DNA from: Achromobacter sp. UMC71 | Lineage (GTDB): Bacteria > Pseudomonadota > Gammaproteobacteria > Burkholderiales > Burkholderiaceae_B | Reading direction: 5' to 3' | Length of the DNA: 64,000 bases | Assembly: GCF_014170305.1 (NCBI RefSeq) | Contig: NZ_LZZT01000031.1 | Coordinates: forward strand, 186,001-250,000 | In this document: one piece after another, positions 27,149-36,815 of the stretch | Position numbering within the stretch: the first letter of the stretch is position 1 | How the letters are laid out: the number at the start of each line of letters is the position of its first letter | Position numbers and translations under genes: made by a program | The notes under the pieces: model-generated | What the model was told of the DNA's origin: nothing | Seen by the model: only the letters and a program-made list of their open reading frames with translations | Databases searched by the model: none

Positions 27149-28039
27149 CTATGCGCGTCCGGCGCGCATCTGCACGGCTTGCGCCCAGCGCCGCGCCACC
27201 GACGGCGAGGTCGCGCAAGTCGCGGACTCGGTCACGACCCGCACCGCCCGCTCCAGCAGCTGAATGTCGGCCTCGTGCTGGCGCGCCACATGCGGATCCT
27301 CGAAGAAAATCACGCGTTGGCACTGGTGTTCCAGCACCAATTCGGCGATCTGGGCATCGCCGCCCAGCGGCCCGCTCAGGTAGCGATGCACCCACGGCGT
27401 ATCCTTGGGCCAGCCCCGCGACCACGCCAGATCGTTCAAGCGGCCGCCGGTCGTGCCGGTCGCCACGCGCCGCGCAAACTGCGACAGCACGTCGAAATGC
27501 TCGCTGGCAAACGCCACCATCTCGTCCTTGAGCGCATCGTGGGCGATCAGCGCCAAGGTCTGCCCGGTGTAGTTGAACAAGCGTGACGCCGACACATCGG
27601 GCGCCAGCCCCGCGTGGATGCGCTCGACCTCCATCCACTCGATGGCCCCGGCCAGCGTCGAAATGAACGGCCGGCCATGCGTGATGCACTGACGCTTGAG
27701 CGCCAGCGCCTCGGGAAAGATCGACGAGGGATCGACCGGGTCGATCAGGTAGATCGCGCCATCGAACGGCGCCTGCCCATCACGGCCTTCGGTCACGCGC
27801 GCCACCAGCTTCATCAGCCCGCCCTCGCGGCCATAGGGATAGCGGATCAGGCCGCTGTAGCCTTGCAACATGCCTTCGCGGACGATCGCATCATGCGTGC
27901 GGCCCACGGTGTGCAGTTGCACCCCCAGCTCGCGAATGGTGGACGAACAGGCCCGCAGCCACGTGAACAAGGCGGCATCGGGCGTTTCATGGTGCAGTCG
28001 GTTGGCGGCCAGGCCAAAGCGCAGGGGGGCAGCGGGCAT
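27149..28039 (-). CDS. mgsA: Methylglyoxal synthase with a duplicated, degenerate N-terminal domain
   Basis: Converts dihydroxyacetone phosphate to methylglyoxal and phosphate. The 296 residues are about twice the E. coli enzyme (152). Residues 160-290 align with MgsA: AHD (166-168), TGTTGG (194-199), GPLGGD (223-228), FFEDP (245-249) and H255 at exactly the spacing of the catalytic His. Residues 7-140 appear to be a second copy of the same fold: GLAAN, VGRTHDAI, RYPYGREGG and YLIDPVDPSS fall at the equivalent places, but most active-site residues are changed. The gene stands alone between the Fur-regulated receptor and the isc operon. The catalytic call for the C-terminal half is strong; the duplication is my inference from the pattern. 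Confidence 0.85.
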   Translation of the reverse strand: MPAAPLRFGLAANRLHHETPDAALFTWLRACSSTIRELGVQLHTVGRTHDAIVREGMLQGYSGLIRYPYGREGGLMKLVARVTEGRDGQAPFDGAIYLIDPVDPSSIFPEALALKRQCITHGRPFISTLAGAIEWMEVERIHAGLAPDVSASRLFNYTGQTLALIAHDALKDEMVAFASEHFDVLSQFARRVATGTTGGRLNDLAWSRGWPKDTPWVHRYLSGPLGGDAQIAELVLEHQCQRVIFFEDPHVARQHEADIQLLERAVRVVTESATCATSPSVARRWAQAVQMRAGRA

Positions 28040-28111
28040 CGGTAGACTCGGGCGGTAAGAACAACAAAGAGAGTCTTGATGATACCCCGCTGCCGGCGCG
28101 CCAATGCAAAA

Positions 28112-28131
28112 ACGCTCCCCGTGGGGAGCGT
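28112..28131 (-). terminator. Terminator of the isc operon
   Basis: A perfect 9-bp inverted repeat, ACGCTCCCC / GGGGAGCGT with a 2-base centre, begins 12 bases after the iscX stop. On the minus strand it is followed by TTTTTGC. Confidence 0.8.
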
Positions 28132-28143
28132 CTGCCGGGCGGT

Positions 28144-28338
28144 TCAGTCCGCTTCGTCGATCCAGGCCATCTGGATGGCCTCCAGGATCTTCTCGCCGCT
28201 GCGGTCGGGATCATCGCTGAACCCGGGCAAGGCCAGCACCCATTCGCGCAGCTGGGTAAAGCGCAGCGTCTTGGGGTCGACGTCCGGATGGGCGTCCACC
28301 AGCGCTTCGGCGATCTGGTAGGTATCGGTCCACTTCAT
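28144..28338 (-). CDS. iscX: Fe-S cluster assembly protein IscX
   Basis: Small acidic protein of 64 residues, usual for IscX/YfhJ. It binds IscS and iron and modulates Fe-S assembly. MKWTDTYQIAEALVDAHPD and IQMAWIDEAD are the conserved ends. The ATG at 28338 shares one base with the fdx stop (TGATG), so it is coupled to fdx. Last gene of the operon. Confidence 0.95.
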   Translation of the reverse strand: MKWTDTYQIAEALVDAHPDVDPKTLRFTQLREWVLALPGFSDDPDRSGEKILEAIQMAWIDEAD

Positions 28339-28679
28339 CAATGGCCCTCTTTCGCGTGGTTGATGGTGTACTTGGGAATCTCGACCGTCAGGTCGGCGTC
28401 CGTCACCAAAGCCTGGCACGACAGACGCGACGTCGGCGTCAGCCCCCAGGCCTTGTCCAGCAGGTCCTCTTCGTCATCGGTCGCGTCTTCCAGCGATGCA
28501 TACCCCTGCTTGACCACCACGTGACAGGTCGTGCACGCGCACGACAGTTCGCAGGCGTGCTCGATATCGATGTGGTTGTCCAGCAGGACGCGGCAGATCG
28601 ACACGCCCTTGGGCGCGTCTTCGATCACGGCGCCTTCGGGGCAGTAATCGGGATGAGGCAATACGGTCAGTTTCGGCAT
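28338..28679 (-). CDS. fdx: [2Fe-2S] ferredoxin of the ISC system
   Basis: Adrenodoxin-type ferredoxin that feeds electrons to Fe-S assembly on IscU. It is 113 residues. The cluster ligands are C43, C49 and C52 (in ACELSCACTTCHV) and C88 (SCQALV). An extra Cys at 47 is typical of ISC ferredoxins. It lies 9 bases after hscA and overlaps iscX by one base. Confidence 0.96.
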   Translation of the reverse strand: MPKLTVLPHPDYCPEGAVIEDAPKGVSICRVLLDNHIDIEHACELSCACTTCHVVVKQGYASLEDATDDEEDLLDKAWGLTPTSRLSCQALVTDADLTVEIPKYTINHAKEGH

Positions 28680-28688
28680 AGCTTTTTA

Positions 28689-30551
28689 TCAGGCAATTTC
28701 GTCAAGTTTGCGACCGGCCAGCGCGGCGCGGATGCTGCGATCCATGCGGCGCGCGGCAAAGTCGTCGGTCGCCGCCGCCAGAGCCTCGGTCGCGGCCTTT
28801 ACCGTGTCCACGTCCTGGGCGTCCTGCGCCGCGATCGCGCCTTGCAGGCACTCGTCGACCCGTTTGCGCTCGTCGCCATCGAGCAGGTCGCCATCGGCCG
28901 CCAGCGCGGCTTGCACCGACTCCACCAGCTGACGCGCATCCACTTGTTGCTCGCGCAGCATGCGGGCACGGGCATCGGTATCAGCCTGCGCCACGCTGTC
29001 GGCCAGCATTTTCGCGATCTCGTCGTCCGTCAGGCCGTAAGACGGCTTGACCGTCACCGCAGCCTCGACACCCTTGCTCTGTTCGCGCGCCGTGACGCTC
29101 AGCAAACCATCCGCATCCACCTGGAAAGTCACGCGGATGCGCGCGGCGCCCGCCACCATCGGCGGAATGCCGCGCAACTCGAAGCGCGCCAGCGAGCGGC
29201 AATCCGACACCAGGTCGCGTTCGCCTTGCAGCACATGGATGCTCATGGCCGTCTGGCCATCCTTGAACGTCGTGAATTCCTGCGCCCGCGCCACCGGGAT
29301 GGTGCTGTTGCGGGGAATCACACGCTCGACCAGGCCACCCATGGTTTCCAGGCCCAGCGATAGCGGAATCACGTCCAGCAGCAGCCAGTCCTCGCCCGGC
29401 GCGCGATTGCCCGCCAGCAGGTTCGCCTGCAGGGCCGCGCCCAGCGCCACCACCTGGTCCGGATCCAGATCGGTCAGCGGCGTGGTGCCGAACATCCCGC
29501 CCACGGCCGCGCGCACCACCGGCATGCGCGTCGCGCCGCCCACCATCACCACGCCACGCACCTGCGCCGGCTTGAGCTCAGCGTCGCGCAACGCGCGTTG
29601 CGCGCAGTCCAGCGTGCGCTGCACCAGCGGCTGGGCCAGCGCTTCAAATTCCGTGCGGGTCAGCACGCGGTCGATCGCCTGGCCATTGGCCAGGGTCCAT
29701 TGCAGGGGGGCTTCCTGCGCGTCGGACAGCGCCTCGCGCGCCGCGCGCGCCGCCATCAGCAGACCACGCCGATCAGTGTGCGCCAATTCGCCCGCGGCCG
29801 CGGCCGTCACCACGTGGTCGACGATCAACGAATCGAAATCGTCACCGCCCAACGCGGTATCGCCGCCCGTCGAAATCACTTCGAACACGCCCTGCGTCAG
29901 GCGCAGGATCGAGATATCGAACGTGCCGCCCCCCAGGTCGTACACCGCGTACACGCCTTCGGCCGCGTTATCCAGGCCGTAGGCAATCGCCGCGGCGGTG
30001 GGTTCGTTCAGCAGACGCAGCACATTCAGACCCGCCAGGCGCGCCGCATCGCGGGTCGCCTGACGCTGCGCGTCATCGAAATAGGCAGGCACCGTGATCA
30101 CCGCGCCCACCAGGTCGTCGCCCAACACATCTTCGGCGCGTTGGCGCAGCACGGCCAGGATCTGGGCCGACACTTCCACCGGGCTCAGGTCGCCCTGTGC
30201 CGTGCGTATGCGCACCATGCCGGGCGCATCGACAAATTCGTAAGGCGCGCGCGTGGCGCGGGCCTCTTCCAGCGAACGGCCCATGAAGCGCTTGACCGAC
30301 ACCACCGTGTTCAATGGGTCTTCGGCCTGCTGCGCCAGGGGCTCGCGGCCCGTGGTGACGCGGCCACCCGGGTAATAACGCACCGCGGAAGGCAGTAGCA
30401 CATGGCCCTGCGCATCGGGCAGGACCTCGGCGACGCTGCTGCGCACCGCGGCGACCAGGGAGTTGGTAGTGCCCAAATCGATCCCCACCGCCAGCTTGCG
30501 CTGGTGCGGCGCGGGCGATTCACCGGGCTCGGATATCTGCAATAAGGCCAT
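28689..30551 (-). CDS. hscA: Fe-S assembly Hsp70 chaperone HscA
   Basis: Specialised Hsp70 that, with HscB, binds the LPPVK loop of IscU and promotes cluster transfer. It is 620 residues (E. coli 616). The phosphate-1 loop is [12 protein letters not shown], the phosphate-2 region is [13 protein letters not shown], and the substrate-binding domain follows residue 390. I chose the ATG at 30551 (MALLQISEP), the usual HscA start; a longer frame adds 10 unconserved residues. The gap to hscB is 72 bases, the widest between genes inside the operon. Confidence 0.96.
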   Translation of the reverse strand: MALLQISEPGESPAPHQRKLAVGIDLGTTNSLVAAVRSSVAEVLPDAQGHVLLPSAVRYYPGGRVTTGREPLAQQAEDPLNTVVSVKRFMGRSLEEARATRAPYEFVDAPGMVRIRTAQGDLSPVEVSAQILAVLRQRAEDVLGDDLVGAVITVPAYFDDAQRQATRDAARLAGLNVLRLLNEPTAAAIAYGLDNAAEGVYAVYDLGGGTFDISILRLTQGVFEVISTGGDTALGGDDFDSLIVDHVVTAAAAGELAHTDRRGLLMAARAAREALSDAQEAPLQWTLANGQAIDRVLTRTEFEALAQPLVQRTLDCAQRALRDAELKPAQVRGVVMVGGATRMPVVRAAVGGMFGTTPLTDLDPDQVVALGAALQANLLAGNRAPGEDWLLLDVIPLSLGLETMGGLVERVIPRNSTIPVARAQEFTTFKDGQTAMSIHVLQGERDLVSDCRSLARFELRGIPPMVAGAARIRVTFQVDADGLLSVTAREQSKGVEAAVTVKPSYGLTDDEIAKMLADSVAQADTDARARMLREQQVDARQLVESVQAALAADGDLLDGDERKRVDECLQGAIAAQDAQDVDTVKAATEALAAATDDFAARRMDRSIRAALAGRKLDEIA

Positions 30552-30623
30552 GATTCTATTTTTCTGCTCAGTAGGCGGCAAAACCTGGACACCCGGTGGC
30601 CAGGCCGTCTCGGGCCGCTCGAA

Positions 30624-31130
30624 CTACGGATGGGCGTGCGCCAGCTCTTGCGCCAGCTTCTCCACGAACATCCATTCCCGCACCTTGAGGCCCGCGGCGG
30701 CGTAGTCGCGCTGTTCGTCCAGCAACCGCGCCAGCGTGGCGCGCATCTGCACGCGCGCCTCCTGCAACTCGGCCTGCAGCGTCGCCAAGGCGCCGGCGTC
30801 TTCACGCGCGTCGTCCAGCATTTCGCGCCAGGTCATCTGCTGCATCAGGAAGGCCGTGTCCATGGACGTGTTGCTCTCGGTCTGCAAATCCACGCCGGCC
30901 TGCTCGCACAGGTAGCGCGCCCGCAGCAACGGATCGCGCAACTGGCGGTAAGCCTCGTTGGCACGCGCCGCCCACTGCATGGCCACGCGGCGTTCCGCGG
31001 GGCTTGCCGTGGCGTAGCGATCGGGGTGCACCTGCGCGGCGACGGCGCGCCATGCGGATTCCAGCGCTTGCGCGTCCAGGTCAAAGCGTGCCGGCAAGCC
31101 AAACAGGCTGAAGTGGTCGTCTCCAGCCAA
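30624..31130 (-). CDS. hscB: J-domain co-chaperone HscB
   Basis: DnaJ-type partner that brings IscU to HscA and stimulates its ATPase. It is 168 residues (E. coli 171). The J-domain HPD motif is in VAAQVHPDRY (about residue 35-37). The C-terminal three-helix IscU-binding domain begins around residue 85 (NTSMDTAFLMQQMTWRE, a diagnostic stretch). It starts 3 bases after iscA. Confidence 0.95.
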   Translation of the reverse strand: MAGDDHFSLFGLPARFDLDAQALESAWRAVAAQVHPDRYATASPAERRVAMQWAARANEAYRQLRDPLLRARYLCEQAGVDLQTESNTSMDTAFLMQQMTWREMLDDAREDAGALATLQAELQEARVQMRATLARLLDEQRDYAAAGLKVREWMFVEKLAQELAHAHP

Positions 31131-31133
31131 GAC

Positions 31134-31457
31134 TTACACCGTGAACGACTCGCCGCAGCCGCAGGTCGCCTTTTCGTTGGGGTTGCGGAATTTGAAGCCT
31201 TCGTTCAGACCTTCGCGGGCGTAGTCCAGCTCGGTGCCGTCCAGGTAGGCCAGGCTCTTGGGATCGACGAAGACCTTCACGCCGAAGCTCTCGAACACCT
31301 GGTCTTCGGGTGCCACGTCGTCCACGTACTCCAGCTTGTAGGCCATGCCGGAGCAGCCCGTCGTCCTAACGCCGAGCCGCAAGCCAATACCCTTTCCGCG
31401 CTTTTGCAAGTAGCGGCCGATGTGGGTGGCAGCCTGTTGGGTCAGGGTAACGGACAT
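31134..31457 (-). CDS. iscA: A-type Fe-S carrier IscA
   Basis: Carrier or iron donor in the maturation of [4Fe-4S] proteins. It is 107 residues, normal. The three conserved Cys are C35 (TTGCSGMAY), C99 and C101 (ATCGCGESF). It starts 1 base after the iscU stop, so the two are coupled. Confidence 0.96.
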   Translation of the reverse strand: MSVTLTQQAATHIGRYLQKRGKGIGLRLGVRTTGCSGMAYKLEYVDDVAPEDQVFESFGVKVFVDPKSLAYLDGTELDYAREGLNEGFKFRNPNEKATCGCGESFTV

Positions 31458-31458
31458 G

Positions 31459-31863
31459 TCAGTTCGCCACAGCTTCGGCCGGAACCGAATGCTTTTCCTT
31501 GTAGTTCTGCACGGCGGCCTTGATCGCGTCTTCGGCCAGGATCGAGCAGTGCACCTTCACGGGCGGCAAGGCCAGTTCTTCGGCGATCTGCGTGTTGCGG
31601 ATGTTCATCGCTTCGTCCAGCGTCTTGCCCTTGACCCATTCGGTCACGAGCGAGCTCGAGGCAATGGCCGAGCCACAGCCGTAGGTCTTGAAACGTGCGT
31701 CTTCGATGACGCCAGCTTCGTTGACCTTGATCTGCAGCTTCATGACGTCGCCACAGGCCGGCGCGCCGACCATGCCGGTGCCCACCGAGTCGTCCGACTT
31801 GTCGAACGAACCGACGTTGCGCGGGTTTTCGTAGTGATCCAGGACTTTGGTGCTGTAAGACAT
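31459..31863 (-). CDS. iscU: Fe-S cluster scaffold IscU
   Basis: Scaffold on which clusters are built. It is 134 residues. Ligands are C37, C63 and C106, with D39 present (APACGDVM). The HscA-recognition loop LPPVK is at 99-103. The gene lies 33 bases after iscS in the usual order. Confidence 0.97.
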   Translation of the reverse strand: MSYSTKVLDHYENPRNVGSFDKSDDSVGTGMVGAPACGDVMKLQIKVNEAGVIEDARFKTYGCGSAIASSSLVTEWVKGKTLDEAMNIRNTQIAEELALPPVKVHCSILAEDAIKAAVQNYKEKHSVPAEAVAN

Positions 31864-31896
31864 ATCAGTTCTCCACGTATTTCTTGGCGCGGGCGC

Positions 31897-33108
31897 TCAG
31901 TGCGCAGCCCACTGCACGGTATTCAGGTCGATGCCTTCCTTGGCCATTTCCCACAGCGGCGACATATCGCGCAGCTTGCCGACCCGGCTCTTGAGCAATT
32001 CGATGGCGTAGTCCACTTCCTTTTCGGTCGTGAAGCGGCCCAGCGTGAAACGGATCGAGCTATGCGCCAGCTCGTCGTTGCGGCCCAGGGCGCGCAGCAC
32101 GTAGGACGGCTCCAGGCTGGCCGAGGTGCAGGCCGAACCGCTGGACACGGCCAGTTCCTTGATCGCCATGATCAGGGACTCGCCTTCCACATAGTTGAAG
32201 CTGACGTTCAGGTTGTGCGGCACGCGCTGATCCATGTCGCCGTTGAGGTAGACCTCTTCGATCTGCGACAGGCCGGCCCAGAGGCGGTCGCGCAGCATGC
32301 GGATGCGCTCGTTCTCAGTTCCCATTTCTTCGCGGGCCAGGCGGAAAGCTTCGCCCATGCCGACGATCTGGTGCGTGGCCAGCGTGCCCGAACGGAAGCC
32401 ACGCTCATGGCCACCGCCGTGCATTTGGGCCTCGATGCGCACGCGCGGCTTGCGGCGCACGTACAGCGCGCCGATGCCCTTGGGGCCGTACGTCTTGTGA
32501 GCCGAGAACGACATCAGGTCGACCTTCAGCTTCTGCAGGTCGATCTCGACCTTGCCAGTCGCCTGTGCGGCGTCCACGTGGAAGATGATGCCCTTCTCGC
32601 GGCAGATCTCGCCCAGGGTTTCGATGTCCTGAATGACGCCGATTTCGTTGTTCACCATCATCACCGACACCAGCACGGTGTCGGGACGCAGCGCCGCCTT
32701 GAAGACGTCCAGATCGATCAGGCCGTCGTCCTTGACGTTCAGGTAGGTCACTTCAAAACCCTGGCGCTCCAGTTCGCGACAGGTGTCCAGCACGGCCTTG
32801 TGCTCGGTCTTGACGGTGATGATGTGCTTGCCGCGTTCCGCGTAGAAATTCGCGGCGCCCTTGATCGCCAGGTTGTCCGATTCGGTGGCGCCGGAAGTCC
32901 AGACGATTTCGCGCGGATCGGCGTTCACCAGCTTGGCGACCTCTTCGCGGGCACGCTCGACGGCGTCCTCGGATTCCCAGCCAAAGGCATGGCTGCGGGA
33001 GGCGGGGTTACCAAAGTTCTCGTACAGCCAGGGCACCATTTTGTCGACGACGCGCGGGTCGACGGGGGTCGTGGCCGAATAGTCCAGATAAATCGGGCGG
33101 GTGGTCAT
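31897..33108 (-). CDS. iscS: Cysteine desulfurase IscS
   Basis: PLP enzyme that takes sulfur from cysteine for Fe-S clusters, thiolated tRNA and cofactors. It is 403 residues (E. coli 404). The PLP lysine is K205 in [12 protein letters not shown], and the persulfide Cys is C327 in [13 protein letters not shown] on the long mobile loop of group I desulfurases. It follows iscR by 21 bases. Confidence 0.97.
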   Translation of the reverse strand: MTTRPIYLDYSATTPVDPRVVDKMVPWLYENFGNPASRSHAFGWESEDAVERAREEVAKLVNADPREIVWTSGATESDNLAIKGAANFYAERGKHIITVKTEHKAVLDTCRELERQGFEVTYLNVKDDGLIDLDVFKAALRPDTVLVSVMMVNNEIGVIQDIETLGEICREKGIIFHVDAAQATGKVEIDLQKLKVDLMSFSAHKTYGPKGIGALYVRRKPRVRIEAQMHGGGHERGFRSGTLATHQIVGMGEAFRLAREEMGTENERIRMLRDRLWAGLSQIEEVYLNGDMDQRVPHNLNVSFNYVEGESLIMAIKELAVSSGSACTSASLEPSYVLRALGRNDELAHSSIRFTLGRFTTEKEVDYAIELLKSRVGKLRDMSPLWEMAKEGIDLNTVQWAAH

Positions 33109-33129
33109 TTCTACAACTCCTGATGCTGC

Positions 33130-33672
33130 TTATACGGTGGCATTGGCCGCGACGGTGGTGGTCGGGGAATTGGCGGCGGCATTGGTGCCCCCCACCCGAT
33201 TCACGCGCACCGCGCAGGCCTGCGCTTGATTGTTGGCTTCCTGCAGTTGGCGCACGCGCTGCTGATCAACCAGATCTTGCAGGGACACCGAATCCAGGTA
33301 ATCCACCATCTTGCGATTCAACGTTGCCCAGAGTTCGTGCGTCATGCACTTGCCCGGCTTGCCGTCGTTGCCACTCGTACAGTCTCGCTTGCCGCCGCAG
33401 CTGGTTGCGTCCAGCGGCTCGTCGACGGCGAAGATAATGTCGGCCACGGTCACGTTGCGTGCCAAGCGGGCAAGCGAATAGCCGCCGCCCGGGCCCCGCA
33501 CGCTATCCACGAGTTCGTGGCGACGCAGTTTCCCGAACAACTGTTCCAGGTACGAAAGCGAAATGTTCTGACGCTGGCTGATGGCCGCAAGAGTGACCGG
33601 GCCGCTATGCTGCCGCATAGCCAGATCGATCATGGCAGTCACGGCGAAACGCCCTTTGGTAGTTAGCCGCAT
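33130..33672 (-). CDS. iscR: Fe-S-sensing transcriptional regulator IscR
   Basis: Rrf2-family regulator; in its [2Fe-2S] form it represses the isc operon. It is 180 residues. The winged helix has ISQRQNISLSYLEQLFGKLR, with GPGGGYSLAR as the wing. Cluster ligands are C92, C98, C109 and H112; the C98-C109 spacing is five residues longer than in E. coli (C98-C104). I chose MRLTTKGRFAV at 33672, the universal IscR start. The C-terminal tail is rich in Ala, Thr and Val. Two IscR-type sites lie directly upstream, so autoregulation is very likely. Confidence 0.95.
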   Translation of the reverse strand: MRLTTKGRFAVTAMIDLAMRQHSGPVTLAAISQRQNISLSYLEQLFGKLRRHELVDSVRGPGGGYSLARLARNVTVADIIFAVDEPLDATSCGGKRDCTSGNDGKPGKCMTHELWATLNRKMVDYLDSVSLQDLVDQQRVRQLQEANNQAQACAVRVNRVGGTNAAANSPTTTVAANATV

Positions 33673-33721
33673 GGTGGGTTCCCTGTGATTCGGCAATGGC
33701 CGCCGGCGAATCCGGCGGTCA

Positions 33722-33746
33722 ATACCCGAGTAATTGGCTCAAGTAT
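33722..33746 (-). promoter_or_regulatory. Type 1 IscR-binding site upstream of iscR
   Basis: ATACCCGAGTAATTGGCTCAAGTAT is a 25-bp dyad with the ATAC/GTAT ends and the CCYGA...TCRGG-like core of E. coli type 1 IscR sites. It begins 50 bases before the iscR ATG and overlaps TATACT, a likely -10 on the minus strand (33742-33747). This fits repression by holo-IscR. Confidence 0.82.
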
Positions 33747-33749
33747 AGC

Positions 33750-33771
33750 AAATTCCCGACTAATTTGGTAT
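33750..33771 (-). promoter_or_regulatory. Second, partial IscR-type site
   Basis: On the minus strand the segment reads ATACCAAATTAGTCGGGAAT. It has one good half (TAGTCGGGAAT) and a weaker second half (ATACCAA), and covers the expected -35 region. E. coli also has several adjacent IscR sites before iscR. Lower confidence than the neighbouring site. Confidence 0.55.
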
Positions 33772-33784
33772 GGCTCCCGGCTAG

Positions 33785-33812
33785 AAAAAACCGCGCAGTT
33801 GCGCGGTTTTTT
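33785..33812. terminator. Terminator after the LMW phosphatase gene
   Basis: A perfect 12-bp inverted repeat, AAAAAACCGCGC / GCGCGGTTTTTT, with a 4-base loop sits about 50 bases beyond the phosphatase stop on the minus strand and separates it from the isc promoter. The symmetric A/T runs would let it work both ways. Confidence 0.88.
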
Positions 33813-33864
33813 CACTACCAAATTGCCCGGGGCCGCCCGTAAGGCAGCCCGGCGCACCAGGGGA

Positions 33865-34356
33865 TCAGGCCGCCTGGTACTGGGTAGCGCGCTTACGGAC
33901 CAACTCGAGCACACCCTGACAGGCGTCTTCGAGATAGTCGAGAACCTTGCCGAAGCCGTCGGCGCCACCGTAGTACGGATCCGGCACGGTGGCTTCCTCG
34001 AACTCGTTGGCAAAACGCATCAGCAGCATCAACTTGTGCTGATAGGCCTTGGGGCACTGCTGCTGCATGGCAGACAGATTGTCCCAGTCCATCGCGAGGA
34101 TAAGATCAAAGTCGCGGAAGTCTTCCGCGGTGACCTGACGCGCCTCACAGTGCGTGATCTCGTAGCCGCGCTTACGCGCTGCGGCCTGCGCCCGGGCATC
34201 AGGCGCCTCGCCGATGTGAAACGCGTGCGTGCCCGCGGAGTCGATGCGAACCACATCGCCCAAACCCGCGTCATTCACCAAATGGCGAAACACGCCCTCT
34301 GCGCTCGGCGAGCGACAGATATTGCCCATGCAAACGAAAAGTACCTTGGTCATCAT
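33865..34356 (-). CDS. Low-molecular-weight protein tyrosine phosphatase
   Basis: Cysteine-dependent phosphatase of 163 residues. The P-loop is CMGNICRS (CX5RS) near the N-terminus, and the general-acid Asp is in VPDPYYGG. Family members dephosphorylate tyrosine kinases of capsule/EPS systems or arsenate-like substrates. Here no kinase or polysaccharide export gene is adjacent, so the role is unknown. Two ATGs in tandem (34356 and 34353) could start it; no strong ribosome binding site is visible. Confidence 0.92.
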   Translation of the reverse strand: MMTKVLFVCMGNICRSPSAEGVFRHLVNDAGLGDVVRIDSAGTHAFHIGEAPDARAQAAARKRGYEITHCEARQVTAEDFRDFDLILAMDWDNLSAMQQQCPKAYQHKLMLLMRFANEFEEATVPDPYYGGADGFGKVLDYLEDACQGVLELVRKRATQYQAA

Positions 34357-34605
34357 GGGAGTAAGTGTGCGGGAAAACCCGAGATAAGGCAAGCTTTTTT
34401 TGTGCCTGCACCCAGGACGGCGCGCAAATCAAAGCGTTTAAATATCACCTATAAATCAAATAGTTATGGACTATATTTAAGGCACATTGAAACATCTGCG
34501 GGGCGGCATTTGCTCGAATAATGCGCGCAGAATTGCAACGGCGCGCCTCCAACCGCTATTCAGCAAGTTGTCAGCGCACAGATACATTCAGATACTCGGC
34601 GCCGC

Positions 34606-36738
34606 TTACACAGCGCCGTCCAGCAGTACCCGTTGCTTCAATGCAGTCAGGGCATCGCGGGCGGCTGCCGCCTGTTCGAATTCCAGGTTGCGGGCGTGGT
34701 CCATCATGAGCTTTTCCAGGCGCTTGAATTCGCGCGCCAGGGCCTTTTCGTCCTTCAGGAACTCCGCAGGCACCGCCGCCTCCAGCGCGTCGTGCTGCAC
34801 CGGCGCCACGATGCCGTCGATCAGTTCGCGCACGGCCTTGTGCACGCCCCGCGCGGTGATGCCATTGTCGACGTTGAACTGCAGCTGCTTGGTACGGCGC
34901 CTGCTGGTTTCTTCCATGGCGCGCTGCATCGAATCGGTAATGCGGTCGGCATAGAGGATGGCGTGGCCGTTCAGGTTGCGCGCCGCCCGCCCGATCGTCT
35001 GGATCAGGCTGCGCTCGGACCGCAGGAAGCCTTCCTTGTCGGCGTCCAGGATCGCGACCAGGGAAACCTCAGGGATATCCAGGCCTTCCCGCAGCAGGTT
35101 GATCCCCACCAGCACGTCGAACGTGCCCAGGCGCAGGTCGCGGATGATTTCGACCCGTTCCACCGTATCGATATCCGAGTGCAGGTAGCGCACCCGCACC
35201 CCATGCTCGGCCAGGAAGTCGGTCAGGTCCTCGGCCATGCGCTTGGTCAGGGTCGTGACCAGCACCCGCTCGCCCTGCCCCACGCGCGCCTTGATCTGAC
35301 CCAACAGGTCGTCCACCTGCGTGCGGGCAGGCAGCACCTCGACGATCGGGTCGACCAGGCCGGTGGGGCGCACCACCTGCTCGACCACGTTGTCGGTGTG
35401 CTCTTTTTCGTAAGCCGCCGGCGTGGCCGACACGAATACGCACTGGCGCATTCGCGCCTCGAATTCCTCGAGCTTGAGCGGCCGGTTGTCCAGCGCCGAA
35501 GGAAGGCGGAAACCGTACTGCACCAGCGTTTCCTTGCGCGAGCGGTCGCCCCGGTACATGGCGCTGAGCTGGCCGATGGTGACGTGGCTTTCGTCGATGA
35601 ACATCAGTGCGTCGGACGGCAGGTAGTCGATCAGCGTGGGCGGAGGATCGCCCGGCGCGGCGCCCGACAGATGGCGCGAATAGTTTTCGATGCCCTTGCA
35701 GAACCCCAGTTCCTGCAGCATTTCCAGGTCGAAGCGGGTGCGCTGCTCCAGGCGCTGGGCCTCGACGAGATGACCATCATCGACAAACCGCTTGACCCGC
35801 TCGCGCAGCTCTTCCTTGATGGTTTCGATGGCGCGTATGACGGTATCGCGCGGCGTCACGTAATGCGAACCTGGGTAAACCGTAAAGCGCGGCAGCTTCT
35901 GGCGGATGCGGCCGGTCAGCGGATCGAACAGCTCCAGGCTTTCGATCTCGTCGTCGAACAGGGTCAGCCGCAGCGCCAGCTCGGCGCTTTCCGCCGGGAA
36001 GATGTCGATGGTTTCGCCGCGCACGCGGAACACGCCACGCGTGAACTCGGCGTCGTTGCGGGTGTATTGCATCGCCACCAGGCGCGCCAGGATCTCGCGC
36101 CGCGAGATCTGGTCGCCCGCGCGCAGGATCAGCACCATGGCGTGGTAGTCGCCGGGATTGCCGATACCGTAGATGCACGACACCGTGCCCACGATGATCG
36201 TGTCGCGCCGTTCCAGCAGGCTCTTGGTGGCCGACAGGCGCATCTGCTCGATGTGCTCATTGATGGACGAATCCTTTTCAATGAACAGGTCGCGCGTCGG
36301 CACGTAGGCTTCGGGCTGATAGTAGTCGTAGTACGAAACGAAATACTCGATCGCGTTCTTCGGGAAGAACTCGCGCATTTCCGCGTACAACTGCGCCGCC
36401 AGCGTTTTATTGGGGGCCAGTACCAGCGCCGGCCGCCCGAGCTGGGCAATGACGTTGGCCATGGTGTAGGTCTTGCCTGATCCAGTCACCCCCAGCAGGG
36501 TCTGGAACATCAGGCCATCCTGCACGCCCTGGATCAGTCCCTCGATCGCCGCGGGCTGGTCGCCGGCGGGCGGATACGGCTGATATAAGTGGAACGGGCT
36601 GTCCGGGAAATCCACATACCCGGCACCCGCCGGGCCCGCGCCGGGCACGGCGGAAACGGGGGCATCGCCAACCGTGTCATTCACGACGGCGGAGACCGCC
36701 TTGCCCGCCGCAATCGGGTCTATAGCGCTCTTAGGCAT
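34606..36738 (-). CDS. uvrB: UvrABC excinuclease subunit B
   Basis: DNA-damage-verifying helicase subunit of nucleotide excision repair. It is 710 residues from the ATG at 36738, against about 673 in E. coli; the extra length is a low-complexity N-terminal stretch of about 45 residues rich in Ala, Val, Gly and Pro before [17 protein letters not shown]. Walker A is GVTGSGKT, the DNA-wedging beta-hairpin contains [13 protein letters not shown], and the C-terminal UVR domain ([14 protein letters not shown]) binds UvrC. A later start is possible. I see no CTGT-N8-ACAG LexA box in the 78 bases between uvrB and the divergent aminotransferase gene. Confidence 0.95.
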   Translation of the reverse strand: MPKSAIDPIAAGKAVSAVVNDTVGDAPVSAVPGAGPAGAGYVDFPDSPFHLYQPYPPAGDQPAAIEGLIQGVQDGLMFQTLLGVTGSGKTYTMANVIAQLGRPALVLAPNKTLAAQLYAEMREFFPKNAIEYFVSYYDYYQPEAYVPTRDLFIEKDSSINEHIEQMRLSATKSLLERRDTIIVGTVSCIYGIGNPGDYHAMVLILRAGDQISRREILARLVAMQYTRNDAEFTRGVFRVRGETIDIFPAESAELALRLTLFDDEIESLELFDPLTGRIRQKLPRFTVYPGSHYVTPRDTVIRAIETIKEELRERVKRFVDDGHLVEAQRLEQRTRFDLEMLQELGFCKGIENYSRHLSGAAPGDPPPTLIDYLPSDALMFIDESHVTIGQLSAMYRGDRSRKETLVQYGFRLPSALDNRPLKLEEFEARMRQCVFVSATPAAYEKEHTDNVVEQVVRPTGLVDPIVEVLPARTQVDDLLGQIKARVGQGERVLVTTLTKRMAEDLTDFLAEHGVRVRYLHSDIDTVERVEIIRDLRLGTFDVLVGINLLREGLDIPEVSLVAILDADKEGFLRSERSLIQTIGRAARNLNGHAILYADRITDSMQRAMEETSRRRTKQLQFNVDNGITARGVHKAVRELIDGIVAPVQHDALEAAVPAEFLKDEKALAREFKRLEKLMMDHARNLEFEQAAAARDALTALKQRVLLDGAV

Positions 36739-36815
36739 GCTAGACTGTTCCCAGGGTAAACCCCCCATTATCCACAGCACTTCCCACTGCGTCCACTCAC
36801 TCTCAGCAGAGTCTC

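Noticed and set aside
31420..33123. 567-codon plus-strand frame opposite iscU-iscS
   Set aside because: Antisense shadow; the minus strand carries full-length, motif-complete IscU and IscS.
34438..34480. TTAAATAT...ATATTTAA inverted repeat upstream of the LMW phosphatase as an operator
   Set aside because: The arms are pure A/T and 27 bases apart; in an AT-rich promoter region this can occur by chance.
36738..36815. Possible LexA box before uvrB from distant CTGT and ACAG motifs
   Set aside because: They are about 25 bases apart, not 8, so they do not form an SOS box.
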